Below the pieces are notes generated by a model. That model was given only the letters and a program-made list of their open reading frames with translations, did no database searches and was not told where the DNA came from. 64,000 nt of DNA, taken from positions 67,289,591 through 67,353,590 of the forward strand of contig CM067298.1 in NCBI GenBank assembly GCA_034231615.1. Direction: 5' to 3'. This DNA comes from Meghimatium bilineatum (Eukaryota; Mollusca; Gastropoda; Stylommatophora; Philomycidae). Positions 12,301 through 22,790 of this stretch are shown piece after piece. The translations under genes were made by a program, and so were the position numbers. The stretch's first letter is position 1, and every line of letters begins with the position of its first letter.

Positions 12301-13247
12301 AGAACACTGGTTAAATGCTGGTACATTTTCCAGTCTGCCCTTTTATAGTTCCACCTAGTGAGCGTGCTGCTGTCCTTGGTGAATTCATTGTGGATTTCCA
12401 GAAATACTGGTCTGTGGTCACTACCTCCAAGCTGCTTTCCAACAACACGTGTGATGTTCCATTCCAAGCCTGGTGAGTGGAATGCCAGGTCTGGTGTAGA
12501 GGTGGTGTGCCATGCTCTCGAGTAGAAGGTTGGCGAGTCTGCTGGCTGGTTAATAAGGATGAGATTATTTTCATCCTGCCAGCTCTCAAGTTCCTCACCT
12601 CTCTTGTCGATATGATCGTAGCCCCAGCTCTGAGAGTGGCTGTTGAAGTCACCACACACCATGAGTTTCTCTTTGTCTGGAATTGTGTCTAGTGCCATTG
12701 GTTTATCATTTGGGCAGTAGTAGTTCAGGAGATGGAATTCTGCACTGTCTGTTTTTAGGTGGAGCATCTGGTATTCTGCCCCTTCCATATATACTTCCAG
12801 CTGACATGCGCTGATATTGTTTTTAACAAGTGTCAGAATTCCACCCTTTCGCCTGTCCTTTCGGTCAGATCGGTAGCACTGGTAGCCTCTGATTTTGAAG
12901 GCTATGTCACTGCTGAGGTGTGTTTCTTGGATACAGCATATGTTAACTTGTTCTTCACTGAGGACATTTTCAAGTTCCAATTTTTTGCTGTATCCATCTC
13001 TTTTACTGTTGACACCCTCAGCATTCCAGTGCATTATTTTTATTGGTCGTTTGTTTGTTTGGCCAGTAGCTCTATTCCCTTGCCTCCTGGCTCCTCGAGG
13101 CAATTGAGAAGGACTTCCAGTAACTGAGGTTGGGCCCTTTCGAGGTATAGGGCCCGGCACCGTCCCTGCCTGAACGTCCGCCACAGGGCAGGCACCATAA
13201 CTATTTATAGATGTAGACATGTTTCCATTGTGTTTTGTGCGTGGCAT
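9396..13247 (-). CDS. LINE-I polyprotein: endonuclease, reverse transcriptase, RNase H
   Basis: The protein nicks chromosomal DNA and copies its own RNA at the nick (target-primed reverse transcription). Residues about 70-285 are an APE-type endonuclease, with IMHWNAEGVN, the QETHL motif at 107-111, GDFNSHS at 199-205 and SDHRP at 276-280. Residues about 515-790 are the reverse transcriptase (NYRPISL, WIDLRKAFDKVW, GVPQGGVLSP, catalytic YADD at 735-738). Residues about 1030-1160 are RNase H, with D1036, E1076, D1102, the WIPSHCGIPGNEKAD motif and D1149. A Cys/His motif closes the protein (C1225, C1227, H1235, C1241). The first ATG follows the 169-bp leader; a second Met lies at residue 10. 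About 65 basic, low-complexity residues precede the endonuclease. There is no frameshift or stop. The autonomous I and Jockey groups are the nearest families I know. Confidence 0.95.
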   Translation of the reverse strand: MPRTKHNGNMSTSINSYGACPVADVQAGTVPGPIPRKGPTSVTGSPSQLPRGARRQGNRATGQTNKRPIKIMHWNAEGVNSKRDGYSKKLELENVLSEEQVNICCIQETHLSSDIAFKIRGYQCYRSDRKDRRKGGILTLVKNNISACQLEVYMEGAEYQMLHLKTDSAEFHLLNYYCPNDKPMALDTIPDKEKLMVCGDFNSHSQSWGYDHIDKRGEELESWQDENNLILINQPADSPTFYSRAWHTTSTPDLAFHSPGLEWNITRVVGKQLGGSDHRPVFLEIHNEFTKDSSTLTRWNYKRADWKMYQHLTSVLAKDMNLDKDINRAVSEFNRCILHAASKTIPRGARKNYKPYWNDELEKLQNEMETSRQQAENRPSQEHHNKYQQTKAKFQRVKLQARRSSWKEKTESLNLERDTRKLWKLVKQLNDEGTGRNTRITLYKDRNILTGKHAADYFADSFAEDNNVKVSPDKQQEVRENQQNIGQGEPIPEVMEAPITMRELEHAISKLKMKKSPGADGVSNEMIRNLGIAARAKLLQIFNTSWSTGNVPQAWREAIMIPLLKSGKDGNTVSNYRPISLTSCLCKTMERIINLRMQWYLESENLLVSQQAGFRQCYSTEDQATYLSQEIEDAFQEKKLVLAAWIDLRKAFDKVWKEGLLKKLRNCRVSSRMYKWVKAYLHNRRARVQLDGRKSKKVLLRHGVPQGGVLSPTLFLVYINDLVAELPHGIKVAMYADDLVIWCTEEHATVATKQIQRAIDALTLWANRWCVSINTDKCSTTLFTLSPKQKAGHIKIDGELLKEDKQPTYLGVTFDDKLTWKQHINKATTKARRKLAILRKLSGTTWGASGNILSKVYQQGIRPHLEYGSAAWCPASNTTLQDLDKVQNQALRIMLGAMKSTPIAEMQKMGRMQTLGERRDTKVLIQAEKFQCMPSHPMKERFQNLAMGRLKRSSFIHQAKRLRRQLTDLPEVDSPLTSVPEQTPWSERHGMPIYIQTHVKGILSEDEQNSVQRMTVTLSFLDEEYPQDIWVRVYTDGSAQNAVRNGGAGVYIEYPHKPRDTIRTPTGKFCNNYDAEIQAISVAAKKLLNSNSGLQPVVFLTDARSVLQALQSGKLTDLKKLLSELSYQYRVTMQWIPSHCGIPGNEKADQLAKEGAAEDQPDIPITYHQKKQMIKSIRKPQTPTQDDYHIMNRSEQVIILRLRTGHNRLRSHMYTKFKIGNTAMCTCGQAAQSAKHILQECSEHETLRHTYWPEETTLESKLYGTLYELQKTVGFIKETELQI

Positions 13248-13341
13248 CCTGATTATCTGTGCGCCTTTTGGCTGGATGCCTCCGTCTTCAGCACTCTGCT
13301 TACTAGGGCAGGACTATGGTCCTGCTCGAGTGGGACTGCCC

Positions 13342-13416
13342 GACCAGTCTTAGTTTCCAGCCCCTGATGGCTGAACTAAGCCCCATCACCTCTGCACGGT
13401 GCTGGTCTCGATGGGG
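13342..13416 (-). ncRNA. Predicted HDV-like self-cleaving ribozyme at the LINE-I 5' end
   Basis: The first 75 nt of the element fold on paper into the nested double pseudoknot of HDV-like ribozymes. P1 pairs nt 1-7 with 30-36 (7 bp). P2 pairs 10-15 with 70-75 (6 bp). P3 pairs 17-19 with 27-29 (3 bp) around a 7-nt loop. P4 pairs 42-48 with 55-61. The strand between P4 and P2 holds CUAAG, the same as around the catalytic C in the HDV antigenomic ribozyme; here it is nt 64 (position 13353). The order P1, P2, P3, P1', P4, J4/2, P2' is correct. Such ribozymes are known at the 5' ends of several LINE groups, where they trim the RNA to the element's first base. P1 starting with C and not G is less usual. 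Activity is inferred. Confidence 0.65.
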
Positions 13417-13427
13417 ACAAGAGTTAT
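13417..13427. repeat. Target-site duplication of LINE-I (5' side)
   Basis: ACAAGAGTTAT, identical to 9347-9357. Confidence 0.93.
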
Positions 13428-14336
13428 AAAATGCTACATCTGATCTATGAGTCACGACTGCAGATTATCATTGGCGAACTTCGGACAAGTCCATATGTGC
13501 TACGAACCCAGTCTCAATAAATCGGTCAGATTGTGGAGTGCGACAGTTCCAGTTCGATGCCGATTAATCAGTTTCTTCGTATATCAATTATGTTTCACTT
13601 TACGGGCGGATCCTGTCTTTACACCAATCTCATGGAATCTTGAGAGCGACCATGAATCAAACTTTAAAAAATTTTCTGAGCGGATAAGATTACTCAACCC
13701 ATTAACTATTTCAGATCGATTCATTGATTGCCTATTGACACTTCAGCAACGCCTCTAGCGCATCGGCCCGTCGTTACCTGCATGTCCTGGCACGTATATA
13801 AGAGACATTTATTTTTCTGGTCCTCATCATCATCAAAGGCCGTCTCCGCAATGAAAGTTGGCTGCAACGGATCTCTAACATCCCCTATCTCTTGTCTTGG
13901 TGGTGCACCCTGCTAGACTGTAATATGTCTATCTCTTGTCTGTAATCTGTCCAAACGAAGAGATGGCTAGATAATTTCAAGAACTGGACAGGATGGGAAG
14001 TTTCCATAGACATCAGCATAGTAGAGGTTAGAGATTGGGGGGGGGGAGATAATTTTGCACAAAATATTTCAATGTGACACACTTGCAACTCTGACATGTT
14101 ATGAGTTTTATTCATATCATTAGAAAATACGACATATTGAAAATATACTAGCAATCATTAACAAACGCTCCACTTTGTTTTAAACACATAAATTATTTGT
14201 GCTTTATTTAAAATACTCAAAACAAGTAAATTTATAAATCTGATCCATTTACAGACCCAAATGTGCATTTTTCTAAAAAGTATCAAATTCAGGACCGTCA
14301 CCTAAGCAGTTGTCTAAACTAAGGTTAAAAATAAGG

Positions 14337-14570
14337 AATACTGGGACGTCTGTTTTGCAAGCGTTACAGGAACTCGTTGGTTGGTTGCTGATCTAGCGGT
14401 CCATGGGCTCATGTCATTTGACCCAATGCCATTGTGTGATATATGCATGTGTTTGTGAGCTGTTGTTTTGTTCCATATAATGTGTTAAATTTATCTGGCC
14501 ATGGAGGGAACAAGAACTCCATAAAGGCATCACTAAAAATATTCGAAATACACCAAGATACATGGGAAGA
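14337..14570. mobile_element. Left-arm-specific insertion
   Basis: The right-arm counterpart (near 42215) runs straight across this interval. The inserted stretch contains GGTTGGTTGCTGATCTAGCG and CCATGGGCTCATG, which also open the larger insertion at 19851-20468, so both belong to one repeat family of unknown type. Confidence 0.6.
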
Positions 14571-15082
14571 ACTTGCACAAAATAGAGCTACATGGCGCTC
14601 TACAATAAAAAAGTCACATCATCTTGTTGAGAAACAGTTCAACAGCAGCTAGAAATTCATGGGTATATTTAAAAAAAAAAACATCTCTAGAGATCATACA
14701 ATGCCCGAATTTTCAAGGATATTTGCATCCATAATAAGGCTTATTAGCAATCTATCTACAAATCCATAATCAAAGACATAATTTCAGGACATAATAAAAG
14801 ATGTAACTGAATTTCATAAAGTGCATGTATGAAATTACCATTACCACTTGTAATTGACGTACAACAACATAATTAGGTCTCATTAACAGTTCAAAAACAC
14901 TGGTGCAATGGAGAAGGCAACGTTGTAATGTTGTTGATGGTTTTTGTGCAAGAATTGTTAAATTGACGTGAATTGATGACGAACCATCTACTTTTACTGC
15001 TATCAACAAACAAGTATTATCATGTTAAAAATGACATTCGTAGCGACTGTTGCGATAAATCCGTTCAGTCTACATAATAATT

Positions 15083-15255
15083 CTCTTCTTCTTCTTCAGC
15101 GTTCATTCTCAAACTCCCGCTGGATCTTCCTTGTAGCAGGACCATGGTCCTCTACTAGATTTCCAGCAGGATGTGGTCCTGAGAATGGAAATGAGTTGTG
15201 TAGCCGTTTTATATGCGTCAATGACAGCTCACATCCGACTTCAGCGGGACATAAT
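15083..15255 (-). mobile_element. SINE3 3' part
   Basis: On the minus strand it ends with GAGTTTGAGAATGAACGCTG followed by a GAA repeat. It is homologous to 30105-30275 (also minus) and to the 3' half of 59305-59530 (plus). The body contains a conserved ACCACATCCTGCTGGAAATC-like block. It interrupts palindrome homology, so it inserted after the arms formed. Confidence 0.75.
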
Positions 15256-15715
15256 AATTAATCATAAATCTTTAACGTGATTATGTAATAATCCACTAAT
15301 GCAAAAATATGAAGCCCGTACGCTTAGTAATTACGGAGATAATAGACAATATCGGTATTCCACTATTGATGAATGCACTAGAAACCCCAGCGGCATATAG
15401 GAAAGTAAATAATAGTTCTCACTCAATACAGAAACAGAACAGTGAGCTACCATATGTTAAAAGACAAACTGGATATGAGATCAAGTACATATGATGTGTC
15501 TGGAGTGTCATATGATAATCTAATAACTAGTTACGATATCATTAAAGTGAAAAGATACTTGGAGATACAATTTAAGTTGTAGACCACGGTAAGGAACAAG
15601 ATAAGAGTTTATGATCCAACCCCAGTATAACATTTTTTGGATGTGAGTAATTGAGGAAAGAAAATTTCATTATAGTTGTTTATCTATCTATTCATTGTCT
15701 ATATGTCTCGTGCAT

Positions 15716-15908
15716 TAGTAGCATATCCTATCCAGGACGTAGCTATCAACCCAGCATTTGTTGGATGTGGTGATTTTCCAGGCAATATAAATACGTTCAG
15801 TAGGTTGCCATTGCTTTCTGAACGGTCCGGATGCACAATTGCCTGTGGTGAGGAACGAACTCGGTACCTTTGCCGTCACAGACGCGCTCTGTACCACTTC
15901 GCCACAGA
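15716..15908 (-). mobile_element. tRNA-derived SINE1, complete, 193 bp
   Basis: It is flanked by the 11-bp duplication GTCTCGTGCAT at 15705-15715 and 15909-15919. On the minus strand it begins with a tRNA-like head: an A-box-like TGGCGAAGTGG and a B-box-like GAGTTCGTTCC, spaced as in a tRNA gene. The body includes CAATTGTGCATCCGGACCG and the 3' end is GGATATGCTACTA without a poly(A). A second, head-truncated copy at 38561-38719 shares the same 3' end. It would be transcribed by RNA polymerase III from the internal boxes. The open frame on the plus strand here is incidental. Confidence 0.87.
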
Positions 15909-15929
15909 GTCTCGTGCATATTGACTCTA

Positions 15930-16205
15930 ATTGACTCGTGACGTCAAGCGTAGTGGAAGAGAGGAATTAGAATTGTTTATCATTTGTGATTTGAGTCCCA
16001 TTGACCCCGTTCATCTCGCGTCTTTTTAATGTTTTTATGATTATCTCCATCCATGTAGTTCCTGTTCTTCCTCGTGTCTTGTTGCCCAATCTTCTGCTGT
16101 TTTAAGAAGGAAAAGCTGGTTACTTTGACTTCATTTTCATGATTTGGCCAAACCACTTGGTTTTCTTTTTCTTGATGCAGTTTTGACTTAAGTGGTCTTT
16201 TTTTT
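15930..16205 (-). pseudogene. LINE reverse-transcriptase tail fragment
   Basis: On the minus strand, readable pieces include KKTKWFGQIMKM and later GRTGTTWMEIIIKTLKR, the usual order at the C-terminus of a LINE reverse transcriptase. It is broken by stops and frame changes and is 5' truncated. Confidence 0.6.
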
Positions 16206-17612
16206 TATTTCCTGATATCCACATTTCGTCATTGCTCTCTTTTGGTGAAATTTATAGCTTTGTTGATGCATTTCATTTCACTTACTGCGCTATGTTTGTT
16301 AGCTGTTATTTAGTTGTTTTATTTATTGTTGTGAAATGGTTGAGATATCATATAATTGATATGAAGCTCAAATTCCGCTATTGAATGATTTTTGTTCCTT
16401 ACTATGTGCGATCAGACTTATGCATTTAATGTTGAGCATTACGATGTGCGACTAGGTACATACAACAAAAAGGCAGAATAAGACATATTTTAAATCAGCA
16501 TGTTGCATGAACTATTGACGAGTTTACTGTTCAAAGTATTTATAGGAAGATTTTAACTTGACTTTAGTGTGGTCGTGCAGGAATCTAGACTAGTAATTCC
16601 CATGACGCTGTTGATGAAAGACAGATAATGGGAATCATGTCGCGAACAAATTTAGAAATGGAATGTCTAATCCTCACAGACTGAACTTCAGATAAAAATC
16701 ACAGTGTTTGCATTTAGGAGAAGGTTAAAGTAGCAGTCATTTCTTCAGTTGGAAATGGAATGAAACGTCCCATTTCAAGAATATAGCGATCTTTACTATA
16801 AAAAAAAAGAATACCAATGATGTATTCTGCGCACCGCATCTGTACATCTCGCGCGTCTATTATAATATGACAATATTTGTTTATGATACTAGATGTGTCG
16901 TCTTTGTGCTTCATATGTCTACGCTCTATATTCTCACTACACGTGCTCGTCAGTAGGGTCAATGTATTAATTATTATGTGTACCTATATGGTCAATGTGC
17001 GTACTATTGTTCCGTCGATGTATGTAATTCCTGTTCACATCATTATCACCAGTGCATTACAAATAGCCTTATGTTGTCCTTTTTTAATATAGGAAGGTCA
17101 CATCAGCAGTAACTGAGGAAGATCCCAGAAGCTTTTCTTCTTTTTCCCCCCTTACTGTTGCATATTTCTAGATATACTTTACTCTCGAATCTTTATTTGT
17201 TTTTGTTGATGAGTAATACTGTAACTAAATCTACGCAATTTTAATATTGGTATTTTTATATTTCTAACTTTAACAAGGGACCTTCACGTTTATTGTTTGT
17301 CTTCTATATGCACTTGACCTCTTAAAGATAACTTATGTGTTTTTTTTTTGCTACAGCAAAGCATATAAAAATACGGATTTTAAACGATCTTTCAGATAAA
17401 TATCGATGTTAACGAAAGGAAAATCTCGGATAAAAAGAACCTAGAAACTCCAGGACAAGTTGCTGAAGTCGAACCTCGTCGCCACAGAAGGTAATTTTCT
17501 TTTATGACAAATCAGTAATGGCGAGAAATTTTGAGACCTCCTGCTTTTACATTTTATTTTAAGTACTTCTGACACGAGAAATTAAAAAATAAATACATAT
17601 GATCATTCTATC

Positions 17613-18778
17613 AGAATTAATATAAAAGGAACACAGAACACCATTTATACATGAAAAACTTTAATTGAAAGATCACTAGAAGTTCAGAAAGATATGTACG
17701 TTTGCTTTATTGATTACACCAACGCATTCGACAAAGTAAAACACGACCAGATTATCAAAATGCTAAAAGATAATAATATGGACAGTATATATCTTAGAAT
17801 TGTGCCCACTATATATTGGCAACAAGAAGCAGCAATGAAAGTGGATAAAATATCTGGAAATTATACACACAAAAACAAGGTGTACGCCAGGGATGTGTAT
17901 TGTCACCAGATTTGTTTTCTCTTTACCGCGAGAATATCTTGAGATCAATTAAGAATATGTAAGGCATTAAAATATGAGGACACAATATCAATAATCTACA
18001 ATATATATTGTGTTGATAGCAGAACGCCAAGAATATCTCCAAGATCTGTTAAACAGGATGCTGATAGAAAGTGAACAGAAATGTCTTAGTTTAAACACAA
18101 AAAAGACAGAGACAATGATAATATCAGGAGATAGTGTCCCACCAAATAGTAAAATATTATTAAATGAGAAAAACTTAAAGCAGGTAAATAGTTTCAAATA
18201 TTTAGGAACATTAATAACTACAGATGGTAAATACAAGATCGAAATTATAAGCAGAATAGGACAAGCACAAGCAGCATTCCATAAAATGAAAAATATCCCA
18301 TGCAACAATTCCATATCGATGGATATTAGAAAAAGTGTTCCTTAATGATACATTGAACCAGTGCTACTCTATGGACGTGAAGCATGGAAAATAAATACGT
18401 CATCACAAAAATCGATGGAGGCAGCGGAAATGTGGTTTATTCGAAGAATGTTACGCATTCCTTGGACAGCAAAGAGTAATAATGAAAAATGTCTTAGAAG
18501 GATGGATGTGAAAAGATACATTATTAATAATATAAGAAAAAGACAGTCAACATTTATTGGGCACATAATGAGAAGATGAGGCATTGAGAATATAGTGACA
18601 ACAGGAAAGATAGAAGGGAAAATATCAAGGGGAAGACTCAGAGAAAAGATATTGGGCAGTTTCTACTAAATGGCTTCGATTGACGACACAAACAGACATG
18701 TTGATGCGTATGAGGAGAGATCGATGTACATGGAGAAATATGATCGTCAACGCAATTCGGCATGGTACTTGATGATGA
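17613..18778 (+). pseudogene. LINE-B (RTE-like) 3' half
   Basis: A 5'-truncated, decayed reverse transcriptase. It reads CFIDYTNAFDKVKHDQIIKM (17694-17942), then NTKKTETMIISG and KYLGTLITTDGKYKIEIISR (18010-18345), then AAEMWFIRRMLRIPWTAK (18361-18579). It ends in a GATGATGATC tail. The matching place in the right arm (near 33350) is an uninterrupted CTATCAGAAGTTTG, so the insertion came after the arms formed. The flanks share about 7 bp (ATCAGAA), a possible short target-site duplication. The catalytic YADD segment is lost between 17942 and 18010. Confidence 0.85.
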
Positions 18779-19752
18779 TCAGAAGGTTTGTTTGATTTCA
18801 ATTGCGATCAACGTGTTATTGTTTCCTGTATTCAGCGGGGTTGTTTCTCATTGTTATTTTTCATACACAGAAGACTTCAGCTTTCGGCTTAATGCATTGC
18901 CTATTGAAATGGCCTTCTATTCAGAAGGGGGGGGGGCATGAAAAAAATCAGACTAGACATCGAGTCCCCCCCCAATCAAGTAAATAATTTATTCTGAAAC
19001 TTTTCTTCTGCCATTGTAGCTTTTAAATACAATGTAAAGACAGCCGTTGTCTCCAACTCTTACCACACAGGTATACTTCAGTAATCCTTTTCTCTTCAAC
19101 TACACATGTTAGACAATGTCAAATCACATACAGAGTGAGAACATAACATACGATAATTGGGTGCATCTGTCATTTACTGTAAACAATTTTTAAAAAAGGT
19201 TCATTTTTAATTTTAATACAATGAAATATCTTAAAACGCTTAGACTGTGAATATGATTTCATCATCATCGGGTAGCATATCCTGAACATGATGTAGCGGT
19301 CATCACATTTCTAAACATATAATTTGAAAATCATAATCTTTCATTCAAACATTAGTCGAATATTCCGGGAACATGTCGATTCTACCTTGTATTTCATTAA
19401 TTTGACAAGTAGAAATATTTTATTCATTTTTTTAAGGCTTACTATTATGTCTTAATTACATTAATTTTTCAAGTGAAATAAACAATATATCCATATTATT
19501 ACATTTTTTATATTACAAAGAGCATTCATTTCAAAATCCCTTTAGGGTGATATCTTTATGAAACCATGTGTGATATTGTTGTACAAAATATTTGAACTAT
19601 TTTCCTTATTAGCATTTTATTACTGTGCTAGGTCGGAACATATCGCGACCCAGATGTATTCTTGTTCTAACACTCTTCACTCCTTGTCTAAAAATGTTTT
19701 TATTTTAATGTCTTATTTGTGGATTTCTTCTTCTTCTTTTTTTAATATACCC

Positions 19753-19765
19753 GGGGGGGGGGGGG
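19753..19765 (+). repeat. Run of 13 G
   Basis: An uninterrupted G tract, conserved as a C tract at 32399-32411 in the right arm. See the finding on G tracts. Confidence 0.95.
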
Positions 19766-19850
19766 CGTGTTTACACTTCAATTTCTCGCACATTTGAATA
19801 TTCTCGGTTTTATATTTCTTTTTTTATGTGGGTACAACTTTTCTTGTTGG

Positions 19851-20468
19851 TTGGTTGGTTGGTTTGTTGCTGATTCAGCGATCAATGGGCTCATGCCCTT
19901 TGACCTAATGCTATTAGATGGCATTATATTGCTGAAAAGTCTGTGGATTTTCAGCCCACCCCGGGACAGAGCCAGAGAATAACTATCCCACCTGCAGGAA
20001 GGTAGGTTTCAACCTATGCACTGCTCCTAGCCACTGTAGGCAAGATAGGGTTCACTGTGCTCATTCCCCGCCACCAATTGACTACTGGTTATGCCAAACT
20101 TCTCTGTTGCTCCAGGCATGCAAATAAATGTTCAAGTCAAAAGAATTGTCACGTCCTGATTCACTGTGCCTCTATGATGGGCCTCAGCCATAGGAAAAAC
20201 AGTGATGTCAGTTTCCTCCTCCTCAGTGCTACACAGTACATCTCTGGCTCCCTCCCAACCACAGAGGGTGCATAAATATATATTCAGGCAAACATGAAAA
20301 ACATTTAAACAACAAAACAAAATCATAACTGTATAGATGACATGCCATGAAGCTTCTATAAGAAGATAACCTCAATATAACGGCATGTCATCCACTAAGG
20401 TTTTCTGTTGCATGGATGGTATATCTAGTGGGCCATTGGTGAGACCCACAGACGCAACCACATGCGTT
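19851..20468. mobile_element. Left-arm-specific insertion, about 620 bp
   Basis: The right arm reads through here (TTTCTTGTTGTACAGTTAG near 32290), while the left arm has this block between two TTGTTG copies. It starts with GGTT repeats and GATCAATGGGCTCATGCC, is less AT-rich than its surroundings, and ends with a 130-bp segment (20325-20455) whose inverted copy lies at 48770-48905. No coding domain or tRNA boxes are clear. The family is unassigned. Confidence 0.7.
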
Positions 20469-20817
20469 GTTGTACAGTTAGTGAAATAATTTTTATTTAC
20501 CCGGACGATATCGTTTTATCATTTGTGCCTTGTGTAATGAATAGTGATTCTGTATCGATTATTTTTTGGGTTATCTCCCTTAATTTTATGAGAGTTACGT
20601 AACTAAGGACGCGATTAATATTTTAAACAATATCGGTCTACGAAGAAACTGAAGGGTGTGTGTATGGATAAAACTCATTGTTTCCACTGAATGGCATGTT
20701 AGAAATGATTAGAATCTTGCAGACAAAAAGCGGAGGTGGTTCTTAAAGTGGTTTCAGTTGTTACAACTATGGATATTGAGAATGTAGAAAATAATATAGA
20801 ACGTCAGCGCGAATAAA

Positions 20818-20818
20818 T

Positions 20819-20851
<33 letters not shown>

Positions 20852-20856
20852 GAGAG
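20818..20856 (+). repeat. GA microsatellite
   Basis: An AGAG repeat with a few T interruptions. The matching place in the right arm is a shorter CTCTCTCACTCTCT stretch near 31945. Confidence 0.9.
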
Positions 20857-21067
20857 TAACACTTGGAATGAGTAATATTGAAATGGACGAAGTATAATGT
20901 TGAAATAGAGATAATGACATCACACAGAAGTATATACCAATTCTAAAATGAAATTTCTACAGATTTTTAAAAATTTCGAGTACATATTTAAATATAATGT
21001 ATGTTCAAACCCAGCGCAATACAGCTGTGCATTAGAACAGTAATTCAGAACATACAAGCAACATACT

Positions 21068-21272
21068 GTATAGACTAGATAATCACTAGAACCAGAAACT
21101 TGTTGGGTAGATAATCACTAGATAATCACTAGAACCAGAAACGTGTTGGGTAGATAATCACTAGATAATCACTAGAACCAGAAACTTGTTGGGTAGATAA
21201 TCACTAGATAATCACTACAACCAGAAACTTGTTGGGTAGATAATCACTAGATAATCACTACAACCAGAAAAA
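21068..21272. repeat. 43-bp minisatellite
   Basis: About four and a half copies of a 43-bp unit (TAGATAATCACTAGATAATC plus ACTAGAACCAGAAACTTGTTGGG). The right arm at 31540-31700 has a diverged and shorter version, so copy number changed after the arms separated. Confidence 0.88.
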
Positions 21273-21384
21273 TGGATAGATCCTACGTTTTGAATAAGAA
21301 ATACTACTATTTTTAATATGCATAGTAATATGTGTTCACACTCATGTGTTGCCAGGATCTGAAAGACATACAAAGAATAGCAAC

Positions 21385-21600
21385 ACAATTTACCAACCAT
21401 GAATGTCGTAATAGACGACTGAGCAGGTTGTGAGTAGGGGATGGATGGTTGTACTATCGTATATAGTCACAGTGACCCAGAATCCATGCTAAAGTCTTAT
21501 GTCAGAAGGTAAGGCACGGATATCGCTACAAAGCTGTAAACCATGACACAATTCATTATGTTGGCCTTAATGAAAATAAACTGTCAATACTGCATGCTTC
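21385..21600 (+). mobile_element. SINE3 5' part, inherited by both arms
   Basis: It contains CATGAATGTCGTAATAGACG, then AATCCATGCTAAAGTCTTAT and TGTAAACCATGACACAATTC, matching 59310-59465 block for block. The inverted counterpart is in the right arm at 31010-31130, so this copy predates the palindrome. Confidence 0.65.
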
Positions 21601-22255
21601 CCGTTAGGGAGTTGCATTGAGATGTTTTGTAACCGAAATATCTTTCTAATCTGTAAGAGTTGAAGAGTGAACTCAGAAATAGAAGAACATATATTCAAGT
21701 TAAAAGATATAAACGCTTATCCACATATCAACACTTTTTTAGATTTATAATTGTAGTATCCTACATTAATCCACAATGCTGTGAAACGCATAATCTCTTC
21801 ATCTCAAACGCATAATCTTTCATACAAAAAAACAACTTCATAAGCGAGAACATTATACACATTATTACAGGGATGTCAAGAATATTACAATCAAGAATAC
21901 TCAAATAACTTAAGCTTCATCTGTTTAAAACATTGAACAGTGGATTCTATAGTTGGAGAGAATTGTAGAAATTGTGTTTGTGTTTTTGTTATACATTTTA
22001 ACTCGTGAATCTTGTTTTTTATGTCATTAGATATCTTCTTTATGTCAGATATTACATAATGCATTACTTCACCTCCCTTTTAATCAAAGAAACCCACACC
22101 ATTTAGTTTGAGCCACTGTGTACAATTATGTTCTAATATAGGCAGGCCTATGTTGTTTTGTAATTATTTGTTCCTTTGTAGATATTCTAGGAGTAATAGC
22201 ATGTAATCCTGTTTTGCTAATTCAATATATTTAGCACTTTCACTATGAATTGACT

Positions 22256-22790
22256 GTCACCACTACTTCTTCAACCCAAGATCGAGATGGAAGTTAAAAA
22301 ACAAATGATCTACATTATATTCATACCAACACTGTGTTACCAGTGCCAAACATGGTCTCTCTATCTTCACATTACAGAAAGATAGTGACATGTGAGATGA
22401 AATGTTTGAGGAAAGCCACTGAGGTCACCAGGCTCGATAGATTATGAAATGAAGATATCAGGGAAAAAATAGGTATAATACCTTGTACAGATTACATAGA
22501 AAACGGGCAGATCAAGTGCTATGTCCACTTTATGAGAATGCATCACGACAAGTTGCACGTACAGGCATATAACCAAATGAGATCAGGGTACAAAGCCAGA
22601 GGAAGACCACGGAAAAGATTGCTAGAAAACGTCATGGACATCCTGAACAGACAAACTCATTGCACAGACGAGACCACACATCTGGCTTTAAAACGCACGC
22701 GCTACCTCTAATATCACCCCTACGCTTAACGGCAAGAGTGGATAACAAACCAACTGGGGAAAGACAATAGCCAATAAACTAAGAAATGAT
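22256..22790 (+). pseudogene. LINE-A 3' segment, about 530 bp
   Basis: It reads in pieces as VKKQMIYIIFIPTLCYQCQ, CEMKCLRKATEVTRLD, then RMHHDKLHVQAYNQMRSGYK and a GRPRKR-type motif. This is the C-terminal part of a LINE reverse transcriptase and its 3' UTR, with several stops. Its 5' boundary (TGTCACCAC) is the same as that of the copy at 62963-63474. The insertion is absent from the matching right-arm position near 30400. Confidence 0.82.

Larger units (their letters stand above)
9358..13416 (-). mobile_element. Complete I-type LINE (LINE-I), 4059 bp
   Basis: A full-length non-LTR retrotransposon on the minus strand. Evidence for completeness: an 11-bp target-site duplication on both sides, one uninterrupted 1283-codon ORF, and a 5' terminal CCCCATC that recurs as the exact end of two other copies (8630 and 50880). 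The 5' UTR is 169 bp and includes a predicted ribozyme. The 3' UTR is only 38 bp and ends in a GAA trinucleotide repeat with no poly(A). RNase H after the reverse transcriptase places it in the I superfamily. Members of that group usually have a separate first ORF coding for a nucleic-acid-binding protein. None is present here, so it is a single-ORF design. Intact ORF and perfect duplication suggest recent insertion and possible activity. Confidence 0.95.

Noticed and set aside
9396..13247. Smaller ORFs on both strands inside LINE-I
   Set aside because: They are shadows of the single 1283-codon frame.
15676..15924. An 82-codon plus-strand ORF with a hydrophobic start, possible small membrane protein
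   Set aside because: It lies on the antisense strand of the tRNA-derived SINE1.
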